From Candidatus Avisuccinivibrio pullicola (GTDB lineage: Bacteria; Pseudomonadota; Gammaproteobacteria; Enterobacterales; Succinivibrionaceae), in the NCBI GenBank assembly GCA_018713485.1, contig DVOQ01000044.1:1-53324 (forward strand): a DNA stretch of 53,324 bases, read 5' to 3'. The notes below the pieces were generated by a model. It was not told the DNA's origin and ran no database searches. It saw only the letters and a program-made list of their open reading frames with translations. This document shows positions 43,190-53,194 of this stretch, piece after piece. Made by a program: the position numbers and the translations under genes. Numbering within the stretch: position 1 is the first letter of the stretch; each line of letters starts with the position of its first letter.

Positions 43190-44860
43190 ATGCGCAGACA
43201 GTGGTGGCATGGCCTTACCGCCTATCAGATTTATCCCCGCTCCTTCAGGGACAGCAACGGCGACGGTTACGGCGATCTGCAGGGCATAACCGAGAAACTG
43301 CCCTATCTTAAGGAGCTCGGTATTGATTTAGTGTGGCTCTCCCCTATTTATAAGTCGCCCGGCATTGATAACGGTTATGACATCGCTGACTATCAGGCCA
43401 TTGATCCGCTCTTTGGCACCATGGAGGATTTTGACGCCCTCATGGAAAAGGCCCGTGAACTTAACCTCAAAATCATCATGGACCTGGTGGTCAATCACTG
43501 CTCCTCCGAGCATGAATGGTTTAAGAAAGCCTGCGCCGATCCTGGCTGTGAGGAAGCTTCCTATTTCTATTTCCGCGAAGGCAGAAACGGCCATGAACCC
43601 AATAATCTGCGCGCCAACTTCGGCGGCAGTATCTGGGATAAAGTGCCAGGTCAGGACAATCTTTACTACTGCCACTTCTTCGCCAAAGAACAGCCCGATC
43701 TCAACTGGTTTAACCCTAAGCTCCGCGAAAAGATCTACGCCATGATGAACTGGTGGCTCGATAAGGGGATCGCGGGCTTTCGCGTGGACGCCATCATGTG
43801 TATCGGTAAGGATCCTACCTTCCCCGACTTTGAGCCCGATCCCTTAGGGGACGGCCGCTGCGGCTGCGGGGCCATGAATGAGCGCTGCAATGACGTAGCG
43901 GATCGCTTCCTCCGTGAAATGCATGAGCGGGTCCTAAAACCGCGTAATGCCTTTACGGTAGGCGAGGTGTTCTGCCTCAATAAAAATAATATTGAGCGCT
44001 TTATCGGCGAGGACGGTAATTTCTCGGCCATCTTCGATTTCGCCGCCCGAGAGACCCTGACCGCACACTGCGCTTATTTCGCCTACGAAAAACTCCCCGT
44101 CAGCAAATACCGCGAAGTGACCTTCCGCAGTCAGGAGCTGACCAATGACGTGGGTTTCCTCTGTCCCGTCATCGAAAATCACGATGAACCGCGCGGCGTC
44201 TCCACTTATCTGCCGCCCCTATGGCACAACGCCCGCGGAGCCAAGGCCTTAGGTACCGTCAATCTCCTGCTGCGCGGCGTGCCCTTTATCTACGAGGGCC
44301 AGGAAATCGGCATGACCAACAGCCGCTTTGATACCATCTATGAGTTTAAGGATCTGCAAAGCCACGACGAATATCAGAAATGCCTTGCGCACGGGCTGAG
44401 CGAGTACGAGGCGCTGCGCATTCTCAATGACGAGGCGCGCGATCAGTGCCGCACCCCCATGCTCTGGGACGATACCCTTAACGCCGGTTTCTCCACGGGG
44501 ATCCCGTGGATGCGCGTCCACCAGGACTATCCGCATCTGAACGTCAAGGCGCAGATGGCCGATCCGGATTCGGTGTGGCATCACTATAAAGCTCTCATCG
44601 CCCTCCGGAAAAATCCCGAGTTTAAGGACACCATCACCTACGGACGCTTTAAGGCCCTGCCCGATCCCAACGGTCACACACTCGCCTTCCTGCGGGAGGG
44701 AGAGCGCAATACCCTCATGGTGATCGCCAATTTCGGCGAGGGCTCCGTCACCTTTGACACCTACGATACCGCCCGCCCGCTCCTTACCTCAGGAGAGGTG
44801 CACCTGAACGCCCACAGCGTCACCGTGGCAGGCGGCTCCTCGGCCGTGCTCCTGCTCTAA
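43190..44860 (+). CDS. GH13 alpha-glucosidase / oligo-1,6-glucosidase
   Basis: A 556-residue GH13 enzyme acting on alpha-glucosides, likely isomaltose-type or maltose oligomers. It contains AYQIYPRSFRDSNGDGYGDL, DLVVNHCSSEHEWF, the nucleophile Asp in GFRVDAIM, the acid/base Glu in TVGEVF and ENHDEPR with the third Asp. No signal peptide is seen, so it is cytosolic. Trehalose-6-phosphate hydrolase and dextran glucosidase belong to the same group, so the substrate is open. It follows an AraC/cupin gene. Confidence 0.93.
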   Translation: MRRQWWHGLTAYQIYPRSFRDSNGDGYGDLQGITEKLPYLKELGIDLVWLSPIYKSPGIDNGYDIADYQAIDPLFGTMEDFDALMEKARELNLKIIMDLVVNHCSSEHEWFKKACADPGCEEASYFYFREGRNGHEPNNLRANFGGSIWDKVPGQDNLYYCHFFAKEQPDLNWFNPKLREKIYAMMNWWLDKGIAGFRVDAIMCIGKDPTFPDFEPDPLGDGRCGCGAMNERCNDVADRFLREMHERVLKPRNAFTVGEVFCLNKNNIERFIGEDGNFSAIFDFAARETLTAHCAYFAYEKLPVSKYREVTFRSQELTNDVGFLCPVIENHDEPRGVSTYLPPLWHNARGAKALGTVNLLLRGVPFIYEGQEIGMTNSRFDTIYEFKDLQSHDEYQKCLAHGLSEYEALRILNDEARDQCRTPMLWDDTLNAGFSTGIPWMRVHQDYPHLNVKAQMADPDSVWHHYKALIALRKNPEFKDTITYGRFKALPDPNGHTLAFLREGERNTLMVIANFGEGSVTFDTYDTARPLLTSGEVHLNAHSVTVAGGSSAVLLL

Positions 44861-44867
44861 ACGCTAC

Positions 44868-44885
44868 GGGGAGGCCATCCTCCCC
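44868..44885 (+). terminator. Hairpin after alpha-glucosidase gene
   Basis: GGGGAGG, loop CCAT, CCTCCCC is a perfect 7-bp stem eight bases after the stop, but only CTTT follows, so termination may be partial. Confidence 0.5.
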
Positions 44886-44990
44886 TGCCTTTGGTGCAGC
44901 GAAAGCCGGACCCCCTGGCAATACCATCACTGGGTGACGGATCGCTAAAGGCTAAAGACACCGTCTTCTCTACGGCGTGAGATCCGGGAC

Positions 44991-45023
44991 AAAAATACAG
45001 GGCACTGAGATGAGACAGTGCCC
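44991..45023 (-). terminator. Intrinsic terminator of thr operon
   Basis: On the minus strand GGGCACTG, eight-base loop, CAGTGCCC, then TGTATTTTTG. A second hairpin directly after thrC is listed separately. Confidence 0.8.
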
Positions 45024-45086
45024 CCGCCTGCATAGCTTTAGAAGAGATCAGAGCCCCGCGGGGTGAACTTCCTCATCCCCGTGCTA

Positions 45087-45114
45087 CCTCAGGGGGCGTC
45101 CTGCCCCCCTGAGG
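45087..45114. repeat. Strong inverted repeat directly after thrC
   Basis: CCTCAGGGGGC and GCCCCCCTGAGG surround GTCCT and end at the thrC stop codon. There is no T tract, so it may protect the mRNA 3' end rather than terminate. Confidence 0.6.
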
Positions 45115-46386
45115 CTAACCTAACATCAGCTCCTTTAAGGTGCCGTAATCGGCGTCAATGAGCTCTGCCTTAGAGGGCAGCTGCGCCTTACGGGCCAGCA
45201 CGTCGGGAAGGGGCAGGTGCAGATTCAGGGTATGATCGACCGTATCCTTGAACTTGGCCGGATGCGCGGTACCAAGGAAGATCCCTGTCTCGCCTTCCCG
45301 TAAACTGTCGCTTAAAACCTTCCACGCGATGGCAGCATGCGGCTCGGCAATATAGCCTTCCTTAGCGTAGAGCTCACGCATCGCCGCGCGGGTTGCCTCA
45401 TCATCCAGGGAACCGTAGCTAAGCTCGCTCAGATCCCATCCCTGCATCTTAAAGAGCGCCTCGACCCTGGGCCAGTTATTGGGGCGCGAGATATCCATGG
45501 CGTTCGATAAGGTGGGGATGGTGGCGTGCGGTTCCCATTTGCCGCTCTTAAGATAGCGCGGCACGGTGTCATTGGCATTGCAGGCCACCACAAAGCGGGC
45601 CTTAAGTCCCAAGGATTTAGCGATCAGACCTGCGGTGATATTGCCGAAATTGCCGCAGGGCACGGAGAAGACCACCGCCTGACGCTTCTCCTCGGGTAAC
45701 TGCGCGACGGCCTCAAAGTAATAGCACACCTGGGCTAACAGACGGCTGATATTGATGGAGTTGGCCGAATTGAGCCCCACCTTGTTCACGAAGGGCCGAT
45801 CCTCAAAGGCCTGTTTGACCAGATCCTGGCAGGCATCAAAGGTATCATCCACCTGCACGGCGCGGATATTGCCCCCCAGGGTGGCGATGAGCTTTTCCTG
45901 CAGGGATGAGATCTTGCCTAAAGGATAGAGGATCACCACGTCAATATTGCTCTGCCCATAGAAGGCATCAGCCACGGCCGCGCCGGTATCGCCGGAGGTG
46001 GCCGTGAGAATGGTGAGACGGCCTTCCTGATTGACGGCGCTTAACACACGGGCCATGAACCTGGCCCCGAAATCCTTGAAAGCGAGCGTGGGTCCATGAA
46101 AGAGCTCCAGGCAGTAGCTGCGCTCATCGGCCTTCACGAGAGGAGCCCTGAAGGTAAAGGCGCTTTCCACAATGCTCTCTAACTCCGGCAGCTCCTCCTT
46201 GCCGATTAAATGGCGCAGGATGAGCTTAGAGCGCTCCACGAGAGATAACTTAAGAAGCTCCTCCACATGAGCAAGGGGCTCGATATGATCCATGAAAAAG
46301 AGGCCCTGATCGTGACCTATGCCCTGACGGACAGCCTGAGCGAAGGAAACGGCCTCGTTATGATCCTTTAAATTGAAAAGCTGCAT
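45115..46386 (-). CDS. thrC: Threonine synthase
   Basis: ThrC converts O-phosphohomoserine to threonine with pyridoxal phosphate. The 424-residue product (428 in E. coli) starts MQLFNLKDHNEAVSF at ATG 46386, with GGAG upstream, one base after thrB; an upstream in-frame start would overlap thrB. The PLP lysine is in HGPTLAFKDFGARF, with TATSGDTGAAV and VPCGNFGNITAG binding the cofactor phosphate. Confidence 0.96.
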   Translation of the reverse strand: MQLFNLKDHNEAVSFAQAVRQGIGHDQGLFFMDHIEPLAHVEELLKLSLVERSKLILRHLIGKEELPELESIVESAFTFRAPLVKADERSYCLELFHGPTLAFKDFGARFMARVLSAVNQEGRLTILTATSGDTGAAVADAFYGQSNIDVVILYPLGKISSLQEKLIATLGGNIRAVQVDDTFDACQDLVKQAFEDRPFVNKVGLNSANSINISRLLAQVCYYFEAVAQLPEEKRQAVVFSVPCGNFGNITAGLIAKSLGLKARFVVACNANDTVPRYLKSGKWEPHATIPTLSNAMDISRPNNWPRVEALFKMQGWDLSELSYGSLDDEATRAAMRELYAKEGYIAEPHAAIAWKVLSDSLREGETGIFLGTAHPAKFKDTVDHTLNLHLPLPDVLARKAQLPSKAELIDADYGTLKELMLG

Positions 46387-46387
46387 A

Positions 46388-47350
46388 TTAAAGCTCCGTG
46401 ACGGTTGCACCGTCCGTGTCGATGCGGCAGATATGACAGAATCCATCCTCGTTGGCGATGAAGTTGCGCTCTAACCACTCCTTCATCTCCTGCGCCGCAT
46501 CCATGGAAGTGAAAACTGAGAAAATCGACGAGCCCGAGCCGGAGATCCCCGTGGCGAGGGCTCCCTGCGCCGCCCCGAAGGTACGGGCTAACTCAAAGCC
46601 GGGAATTAACTGCGCACGGTACGGCTCGGCAATCACGTCCTTGAGGCAGGATGCGGCCAGACGCTCGTTGCGCGTGTGACAGGCGTGTACGAAGGCAGCC
46701 AGACGGCGGCCATAGGTGATGACGTCCTGACGGCGGTACTGCGCCGGTAAGATGGAACGGGCCGCGGCCGTTGACACCTTGATGCCGGGGAAACACGACA
46801 CCCACAGCCAGTTGTCAAAGCCCTCGAGAGTCTCGGAAATCATACCCTCCTCACCGATAATCAGCTGCAGACCGCCAAAATAACAGGGGGCAACGTTATC
46901 GTAGTGAATGGAGCCCGAAATGAGACCCTCCAGCTCGCCCATGAGCGCCACGCGCCCCTCCTCACCCAGGGCATTTTCATGCAGGGCATCAAGCGCCACC
47001 ACCGCCGCCACCACCGAGGAGGCCGAGGAACCCAGCCCCGAGCAGACGGGCAGCCCTTTATCGAGGGTCAGCTTTAAATCATGGCACTCAAGGCCTAAGG
47101 CCTCCAGCTTTTTCTTATAGTGCACGTAAGCCGTATAGACGATGTTTTTCTGCGGTTCGGAGGGCAGCTTTTTAGCGTAGCGTCCCTGCGTCACCATCAC
47201 GCAGCCCGCCCCCTTAGGGGCCAACTCGGCGGTGACGAAATCCCCGAGACTCTGTCCCGAGACGGGGCGTAACGCCGCCCCGAGGAGATCAAAGCCCACC
47301 GACAGATTGGCCGCTGAGGCCGGGGCATAGGCTCTTACCTTAGTTACCAT
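46388..47350 (-). CDS. thrB: Homoserine kinase
   Basis: ThrB phosphorylates homoserine. The 320-residue GHMP kinase has APASAANLSVGFDLLG at the N-terminus, the ATP loop in PVCSGLGSSASSVVAA and the C-terminal ATGISGSGSSIFSV. It is the middle gene of thrABC, with 3 bp after thrA. Confidence 0.97.
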   Translation of the reverse strand: MVTKVRAYAPASAANLSVGFDLLGAALRPVSGQSLGDFVTAELAPKGAGCVMVTQGRYAKKLPSEPQKNIVYTAYVHYKKKLEALGLECHDLKLTLDKGLPVCSGLGSSASSVVAAVVALDALHENALGEEGRVALMGELEGLISGSIHYDNVAPCYFGGLQLIIGEEGMISETLEGFDNWLWVSCFPGIKVSTAAARSILPAQYRRQDVITYGRRLAAFVHACHTRNERLAASCLKDVIAEPYRAQLIPGFELARTFGAAQGALATGISGSGSSIFSVFTSMDAAQEMKEWLERNFIANEDGFCHICRIDTDGATVTEL

Positions 47351-47353
47351 GAC

Positions 47354-49816
47354 TTAACCCTCACGCGTCCAGTTCTGAAGTCTTAAGATATCCGACAGCA
47401 CGCCAGCTGCCGTAACCGCCGTGCCGGCACCATAGCCGCGCACCACCAGGGGCAGCGGCTTGTAGTAGGCAGTGGTGAAGGCTAAGGCGTTCTCGCCGCC
47501 GCGCACCTTAAAGAGCGGATCGTGCGGCCCTACCGCCTCCACACCGCACACGCAGCGGCCCTCGCGGATCGTGCCCACGTAGCGGAGCACCTTGCCCTCG
47601 GCTGCGGCCTTACGCGAGGCCTCGGTAAAGGCCGCGTCCGCCCCCTTTAAGGACTCAAGAACCTCGGCGGCGTTCGCTCCCTTTAAGAAAGCGCCATCCA
47701 CGGCAGGTCTTACCTCCACATCCTTAAGCTCCAGCTCATAGCCGCATTCTCGGGCGAGGATGAGAAGCTTGCGCGCCACGTCGGTACCCTCTAAATCATC
47801 GCGCGGGTTGGGCTCGGTATAACCCTTTTCATAAGCGTCGCGCGTGGCCTCGGAAAGACTCATGCCGTCCTCCACGAGTCCGAAGATATAGGAGAGCGTG
47901 CCGGACATGATGCCCGAGAACTCGATTAACTTGTCACCGGCCCACAGCAGGTTCTGCAGCGTGTTGATAACGGGCAGGCCCGCGCCCACATTGGCCTCAT
48001 AGAGGAATTTGCGGTGATTGGTCCTCGCCGCCTGCCTGAGGCCGCGATAGTACTCGTAGGAGAGCGTGTTGGCCTTCTTGTTGGGCGTAACCACGTGGAA
48101 GCCCGCCTGCATCAGTTCCATATAGGAAAGCGCGAGCTTTTCGTCCGAGGTGCAGTCCACGAAGACGGGATTGACGAGGTGCGAATCCTCGACTAACTGA
48201 CGGGCCATCAGAATGTCAAAGTGCGGCAGTCCTTCCTTCGTGAGCTCTTCCTGATAGTGAGCAAGATCAAGGCCGCGGGGATTGGTAATGACACCGTTGG
48301 TGTTGGCGATCGCCACCACGCGGATCTCAATGCCCTGACGCTCCTTAAGCTCGCGCTGCTGACGGGCAATCTGCGAGAGCAGCTCCGAGCCCACTCCGCC
48401 GGTTCCGACCACTACCAGATCGAGGATCTGCCGGCTGGAGAAGAAGGTCATATGGCAGATGGCGATGGCCTCGGCTACCTTGCTCTCGGAAATCACTGCC
48501 GAGATGGAACGCTCCGAGGAACCCTGCGCGATGGCCGAGACATTGATATTAGCCTGCGCAAGGGCGCGGAAGAACTTACCTGAGGTGCCGCGCATGGTCT
48601 TCATGCCGTCACCCACCACGGAGATAATCGCCATGCGGTCGATGATCTCCACCTCATCAAGGAGCCCCTCGCGCATCTCCAGCTCAAACTCTTCTTTAAT
48701 GGCACGTAAGGCGCGGGCAGCGTCCTGGGTGTGAATACAGAAGGAAATGGAGTACTCCGAGGAGGACTGCGTGATGAGCACCAGCGAGATCTTGGCCTGC
48801 GACACGGCACTAAAGAGGCGGCCGGCCATGCCCACCATACCCTTCATACCGGGGCCCGAGACATTGACGAGGGAAATGTTCTTTAAATCCGAAATGCCCT
48901 TGATGGGAATGGTTCTATCCGTTTCCTCGGCAATGAGGGTACCTTCCCCCTGCGGGTTATAGGTGTTTTTGATAAGGCAGGGAATATGGAACTGCGCGAT
49001 GGGGGCGATGGTACGCGGATGCATCACCTTGGCACCGAAGTACGAGAGCTCCATGGCCTCCTTGTAGGACATGCGCTTTAAGAGCACCGCATCGGGAACG
49101 GCGCGCGGATCGCAGCTGTACACGCCGTCCACGTCCGTCCAGATCTCGCAGCACTCCGCTCCCGAAACCGCTGCAAGGCAGGCGGCCGAATAATCTGAAC
49201 CGTTACGGCCGAGAAGCACGAGCTCGCCTTTTTCATTGCCGCCGCAGAAGCCGGACATTAAGGTGATGGCTCCCTCCACCGCAGGTAACTGACGGTAACG
49301 CTCGCGGGCCTTTTCGATATTCACAGAGGACTCTAAAATTCCTCCTTCGGTCACCAGCACGAATACGGGATCGATGATACGTACCTTTTTGCCCCTGACG
49401 CGCAGCAGCTCTGCCATCAGAGCAATGGAGAAGGATTCGCCGCGGCTTTCGATAAAGGCCTCCACGAGCTCAGGGCACTGTCCGAGCAAAGCGATACCCT
49501 TCACCCTTCTTTCAATGAGATTTAAGGTGGTGTGAAATTCATCTAGCATCGCGGTGCGGTCAAAGTCGGGATAGGCTTTCGACAGTCCGTCGATAATGCC
49601 CCCGACGATACCGCGGATGGCCGTGAACTGCTCGTTGCCGTCTCCTCCCTGCACCGCGTTTTTCACTAACGCCACCAGTAAGTTGGTGATTCTCGCCGGA
49701 GCTGACAGAACGAGGGCGGTCTCAGTCTGACGGGCGGTATTACAGGCGATGTCTGAAACATTGATAAAGCGTTCGGCATCAGCCACCGAGGTTCCGCCAA
49801 ATTTAAGTACGCGCAT
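47354..49816 (-). CDS. thrA: Bifunctional aspartokinase / homoserine dehydrogenase
   Basis: ThrA catalyses the first and third steps from aspartate toward threonine. At 820 residues it equals E. coli ThrA. The aspartokinase begins MRVLKFGGTSVADAERF; two ACT segments follow near 320-460 (LVNVSGPGMKGMVG, ISVVGDGMKTMRGT), the sites of threonine feedback; the dehydrogenase begins near 470 with VVGTGGVGSELL. GAGGAG stands seven bases before the start. No Thr/Ile-rich leader peptide was found between its promoter and start. Confidence 0.97.
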   Translation of the reverse strand: MRVLKFGGTSVADAERFINVSDIACNTARQTETALVLSAPARITNLLVALVKNAVQGGDGNEQFTAIRGIVGGIIDGLSKAYPDFDRTAMLDEFHTTLNLIERRVKGIALLGQCPELVEAFIESRGESFSIALMAELLRVRGKKVRIIDPVFVLVTEGGILESSVNIEKARERYRQLPAVEGAITLMSGFCGGNEKGELVLLGRNGSDYSAACLAAVSGAECCEIWTDVDGVYSCDPRAVPDAVLLKRMSYKEAMELSYFGAKVMHPRTIAPIAQFHIPCLIKNTYNPQGEGTLIAEETDRTIPIKGISDLKNISLVNVSGPGMKGMVGMAGRLFSAVSQAKISLVLITQSSSEYSISFCIHTQDAARALRAIKEEFELEMREGLLDEVEIIDRMAIISVVGDGMKTMRGTSGKFFRALAQANINVSAIAQGSSERSISAVISESKVAEAIAICHMTFFSSRQILDLVVVGTGGVGSELLSQIARQQRELKERQGIEIRVVAIANTNGVITNPRGLDLAHYQEELTKEGLPHFDILMARQLVEDSHLVNPVFVDCTSDEKLALSYMELMQAGFHVVTPNKKANTLSYEYYRGLRQAARTNHRKFLYEANVGAGLPVINTLQNLLWAGDKLIEFSGIMSGTLSYIFGLVEDGMSLSEATRDAYEKGYTEPNPRDDLEGTDVARKLLILARECGYELELKDVEVRPAVDGAFLKGANAAEVLESLKGADAAFTEASRKAAAEGKVLRYVGTIREGRCVCGVEAVGPHDPLFKVRGGENALAFTTAYYKPLPLVVRGYGAGTAVTAAGVLSDILRLQNWTREG

Positions 49817-49886
49817 AAAAGCTCCTCACTCTTAGTCATTACCGCATGGTCTAGCCATGTCGCGTTGCGATCGTTAAAGAAAGTGT

Positions 49887-49895
49887 ATTCTAGCA
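49887..49895 (-). promoter_or_regulatory. Extended -10 promoter of thrABC
   Basis: The minus strand reads TGCTAGAAT, an extended -10, about 70 bp before thrA. A leader of about 60 nt leaves no room for a classical attenuator. The rest of 49896-50103 has two GC hairpins (49931-49948 and 49953-49974) of unknown role. Confidence 0.5.
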
Positions 49896-50103
49896 AACTT
49901 TGTCCCCACCCTCAGAACTCCTGCCTTAAAGCGGTGCATTGCCGCACCTAAAGGAGGCGGCAAAGCCTGCCTCCTGCGGCACGCCCTGTTCTGAAAAGAC
50001 GGGTCCACGCGCTCAGTTTTAAATTTTTTATTCTAAATCAAAAAGTTATTTTAGGCATTGTTTTTGCTAAGTCCATAACAGCTCAAGTTATAAGGATCTG
50101 CAC

Positions 50104-50778
50104 ATGCTGACTGTTGCCGCGTTTAAGGGCCCGCTTAATACCGTGCGCCCTGTTCCCGTATCAGCTTCCCTCTCCGGGGTCTTGGAGAGCACGCGTTTTG
50201 ACAACTTACTTAGCGAGTTAAAGCGCATGTCCGCGCAGGGAAAAAAGTCAGCCTCCGCAGAGGAGGGCAATCTGGCTTCCCATGAAGTATGCCCGCTGAC
50301 TACCTTACCTGAAGACGGTAAGTCCCCGGCTTGCGCACCTATGTCAGAGCCACTGGCGTTTTTTGCCTCAAAGTCATGGACCGTGAATTTAACCGAAAGC
50401 TCAGCAGGCCCCTTAAGCGAGGGGGTGCAGCCTTGCGTACGGGCTCTTCCACCCCTTACAGTGCAGGGAATGCCGCTTCTGAACTTCCGCGAGCTGCCTT
50501 ACTCTTCAGACGAAGAGACAGCTCTTATCCTGAAAGCGCTCGCTCCTGCAGGCGGCATGGTTCTCCGTAACGTAAGTGAAAACGCCTCTCAGGGTGCGCA
50601 GAACCAGAACCCGCTTAACTCCTCTCTCCCCTTACTGTCCCTCTGCCCGCTTAATCCATGGCTGCGTCTTTCTCTAAGCGTGCGGCTAAGGCGCACCGGT
50701 CTTAAAGATAAGGCCCTGAGCCGGCGTTTTAAACGCAGGGATGAGAACAGAGAAGATCCGGATGCCCTCGTCTGGTAA
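50104..50778 (+). CDS. Unknown orphan protein, 224 residues
   Basis: I do not recognise this protein. It starts at ATG 50104 with AAGGAT upstream. The N-terminal three quarters are low in structure cues and rich in Ser, Pro, Leu and Ala; the C-terminus is strongly basic (LRRTGLKDKALSRRFKRR) and ends acidic. There is no signal peptide or membrane helix. A promoter-like TTGCTA-18-TTATAA lies just before it. It is divergent from thrA and alone before tpiA. It could be a real lineage-specific gene or chance. Confidence 0.5.
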   Translation: MLTVAAFKGPLNTVRPVPVSASLSGVLESTRFDNLLSELKRMSAQGKKSASAEEGNLASHEVCPLTTLPEDGKSPACAPMSEPLAFFASKSWTVNLTESSAGPLSEGVQPCVRALPPLTVQGMPLLNFRELPYSSDEETALILKALAPAGGMVLRNVSENASQGAQNQNPLNSSLPLLSLCPLNPWLRLSLSVRLRRTGLKDKALSRRFKRRDENREDPDALVW

Positions 50779-51202
50779 GCGCGCCGCAAAAAGCGTGCTC
50801 CATGACTTCTAAAAGCGCTTTTTCAGCTCATGAACTACCTACGCACTTACGTGCGCGGTTTCGTGAAGACGGTGCCTCACTTTTAGTAAGCACCCATTAC
50901 CGGGCACTTACGGGCATGTCCACAATGCCCCCATCAGGCCGTAGCAAAAAAGCCCGTTCCTGAATTCTTAGAGAGTATTGGACATGATCAAAATGTGCGA
51001 CACCGGCCGCTTTCATCCCCTGGCTCACGCAAGGGGAATTACGCGGCATTAGTTAAAAGGTACACAATCTTCACCTCTTTGAGGCTTTTTCATAAAAATC
51101 CTCCCCACTCCTACCCCAAAGCGCTGTAAAAAGGCTAAAATCAGGAGTTAGCAAGGGTGGTCTGCAATGCCGCAAAATGTGATAACGATCGCTATGAAAA
51201 CG
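50779..51202. other. Long intergenic region before tpiA
   Basis: More than 400 bp without a gene. AAAAAGCG and CGCTTTTT near 50790-50825 could end the orphan transcript. GGGCAT-7-ATGCCC near 50912-50930 forms a small hairpin. No riboswitch or RNA gene was recognised. Confidence 0.4.
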
Positions 51203-51232
51203 TTTACACTAAGTGGCCGCGCGGTGTAAAAT
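51198..51232 (+). promoter_or_regulatory. tpiA promoter overlapped by an AAACGTTT operator-like box
   Basis: TTTACA (51203-51208), 18 bp, TAAAAT (51227-51232), about 95 bp before tpiA. The palindrome AAACGTTT (51198-51205), in context TGAAAACGTTTACA, overlaps the -35. It resembles LacI-family sites, including the Cra site (TGAAWCGNTTCA) known to control glycolysis genes in enterics. Identity of the regulator is inference. Confidence 0.55.
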
Positions 51233-51327
51233 CAGGACAGTACAGGCTTTGGCCCCGTCCTGAAAGCACCGGCCAACCCCTGGCTTAGGATGTTTTTGAA
51301 AAATTTATTTTGTGGGGAAGTTCAATC

Positions 51328-52092
51328 ATGAGAAAACCTCTTGTCATGGGCAACTGGAAGCTCAACGGTACCAAGGAATCCGTCACCGCTCTGGTCAACG
51401 CGCTGAAGGCTCCGGCTGACAAGGCCGCCGGTAAGGCCGAGGTCGCGGTCTGCGCTCCGGCCGTCTTTATCGGCATGGTCGAGCAGTTAGCCACCGGTTC
51501 CTCTCTCAAGTGGGGTTCTGAGGATTGCGACATCCACACTCAGGGTGCCTATACCGGTGAGAACTCTCCCGTGATGTTAAAGGAGTTCGGCTGCACCTAC
51601 GCCATCGTCGGTCACTCCGAGCGCCGCGACTATCACAAGGAGTCCTCCGAGTATGTGGCTCAGAAGTATCAGGCCGCTCAGGCTAACGGCTTAATCCCCG
51701 TGCTCTGCGTCGGTGAGAGCGAGAAGGAATTTGAAGAGAAGCGCACCATGGACGTGATCCGCTCCGAACTCAAGGCCGTCATCGATCTCTGCGGCATTCA
51801 GTCCTTTGAGAAGGCCGTCATCGCCTACGAGCCCATCTGGGCCATCGGCACCGGCAAGACCGCCACTCCGGAAATCGCCCAGAGCGTGCACTCCGAGATC
51901 CGCGCTTACTTAGCTACCTTTGACGCCGCTGTGGCCGAGAAGGTGCAGATCCTCTACGGCGGTTCCTGCAACGCCAAGACCGCTCCCGAGCTCTTTGCCC
52001 AGAAGGACATTGACGGCGGCTTAGTCGGCGGCGCCTCCCTTAAGGCTCCGGATTTCACCGCCATTATCGAAGCTGCGGTCGCTAATGCCTAA
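51328..52092 (+). CDS. tpiA: Triosephosphate isomerase
   Basis: TpiA interconverts dihydroxyacetone phosphate and glyceraldehyde 3-phosphate. The 254-residue barrel has GNWKLNG (active Lys), VGHSERR (His), [14 protein letters not shown] (catalytic Glu) and LYGGSC. I start at ATG 51328 with GGGGAAG upstream, not at GTG 51310. It is 17 bp before pfkA. Codon use looks strongly optimised. Confidence 0.98.
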   Translation: MRKPLVMGNWKLNGTKESVTALVNALKAPADKAAGKAEVAVCAPAVFIGMVEQLATGSSLKWGSEDCDIHTQGAYTGENSPVMLKEFGCTYAIVGHSERRDYHKESSEYVAQKYQAAQANGLIPVLCVGESEKEFEEKRTMDVIRSELKAVIDLCGIQSFEKAVIAYEPIWAIGTGKTATPEIAQSVHSEIRAYLATFDAAVAEKVQILYGGSCNAKTAPELFAQKDIDGGLVGGASLKAPDFTAIIEAAVANA

Positions 52093-52109
52093 CAGGCGGG
52101 GAAAAGTGT

Positions 52110-53075
52110 ATGGCAATTAGGAAAATCGGTGTTCTGACCTCCGGCGGCGATGCCCCGGGCATGAATGCCGCCGTGCGTGCCGTAGTGCGTACCGCCATTG
52201 ATTACGGTTATGAAGTCTGCGGTGTGCGTGACGGTTATATGGGCTTACACGAGGGCAATACCATTCCCTTAAACCGTAAGTCTGTCTCCGACATGTTAAA
52301 CCGCGGCGGTACCTTCTTAGGTACAGCCCGCTTTCCGGCATTCAAGGATCCTGCGGTACGTGCCGAGTGCATCGAGGTGATGCGTCAGCAGGGCATTGAC
52401 TCCCTCGTCGTGGTCGGCGGTGACGGCTCCTACATGGGTGCCAAACTGCTCTCCGAGATGGGCTATCCCTGTGTGGGTCTGCCCGGCACCATCGACAACG
52501 ATATCGCCGGTACTGACACCACCATCGGTTTTGACACCGCCTTAAACACCGCTGTGGAGTGTATCGACAAGCTCCGTGACACCTGCTCCTCCCACAAGCG
52601 TATCAGCGTCGTGGAAGTCATGGGCCGTCACTGCGGCGATCTCGCCCTCTCCTGCGCCATTTCCTGCGGCGTGGAAGCCACTCTCGTTCCCGAGGTGCCG
52701 TGGACCAAGGATGAGGTTTACCGCCAGATTGAGGCCAATATCGAAGCCGGCAAGCGTCACGCCATCATCGTCGTTTGCGAAAATCAGACCGATGTCCATC
52801 AGATGGCCCGCGAGATTGAAGGCCGTACCGGTCTTGAGACCCGCGCCACTGTGTTAGGTCACATTCAGCGCGGCGGCACGCCGACTCCTTCCGATCGCGT
52901 GTTAGCCAGCCGTATGGGTGCCTATGCCGTGCAGTTACTCCACGAGGGCCATTCCGGCCGCTGCATCGGCATTCAGAGAGGTCAGTTAGTGCACCACGAC
53001 ATCATCGAGTGCATCGAGACCATGAAGCACAAGTTCAGAAAGGATATGTACGATCTGGCCGCCGCCTTAAGCTAG
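52110..53075 (+). CDS. pfkA: ATP-dependent 6-phosphofructokinase
   Basis: PfkA phosphorylates fructose 6-phosphate, the committing step of glycolysis. The 321-residue product (320 in E. coli) has [22 protein letters not shown], and the catalytic [25 protein letters not shown] is the ATP-type motif, not the pyrophosphate type. It forms a two-gene unit with tpiA, ended by a terminator. Confidence 0.98.
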   Translation: MAIRKIGVLTSGGDAPGMNAAVRAVVRTAIDYGYEVCGVRDGYMGLHEGNTIPLNRKSVSDMLNRGGTFLGTARFPAFKDPAVRAECIEVMRQQGIDSLVVVGGDGSYMGAKLLSEMGYPCVGLPGTIDNDIAGTDTTIGFDTALNTAVECIDKLRDTCSSHKRISVVEVMGRHCGDLALSCAISCGVEATLVPEVPWTKDEVYRQIEANIEAGKRHAIIVVCENQTDVHQMAREIEGRTGLETRATVLGHIQRGGTPTPSDRVLASRMGAYAVQLLHEGHSGRCIGIQRGQLVHHDIIECIETMKHKFRKDMYDLAAALS

Positions 53076-53099
53076 GCGCCACGTACTAAGAAACTCAGG

Positions 53100-53126
53100 A
53101 ACCGCCGCTTTGCGGCGGTTTCTTTT
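53100..53126 (+). terminator. Intrinsic terminator of tpiA-pfkA
   Basis: AACCGCCGC, loop TTT, GCGGCGGTT, then TCTTTTT. It is a strong hairpin 24 bp after the pfkA stop. Confidence 0.92.
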
Positions 53127-53194
53127 TGGCAGGAACCTGAAGTTCTCTTCCTGCACCTTTAAAAAAACGCTTTACTCACGACTTAAGTGACTGC

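Noticed and set aside
49817-49860. Thr leader peptide in the short ORF starting ATGGCTAGACC on the minus strand
   Set aside because: It encodes no Thr or Ile run and no terminator follows.
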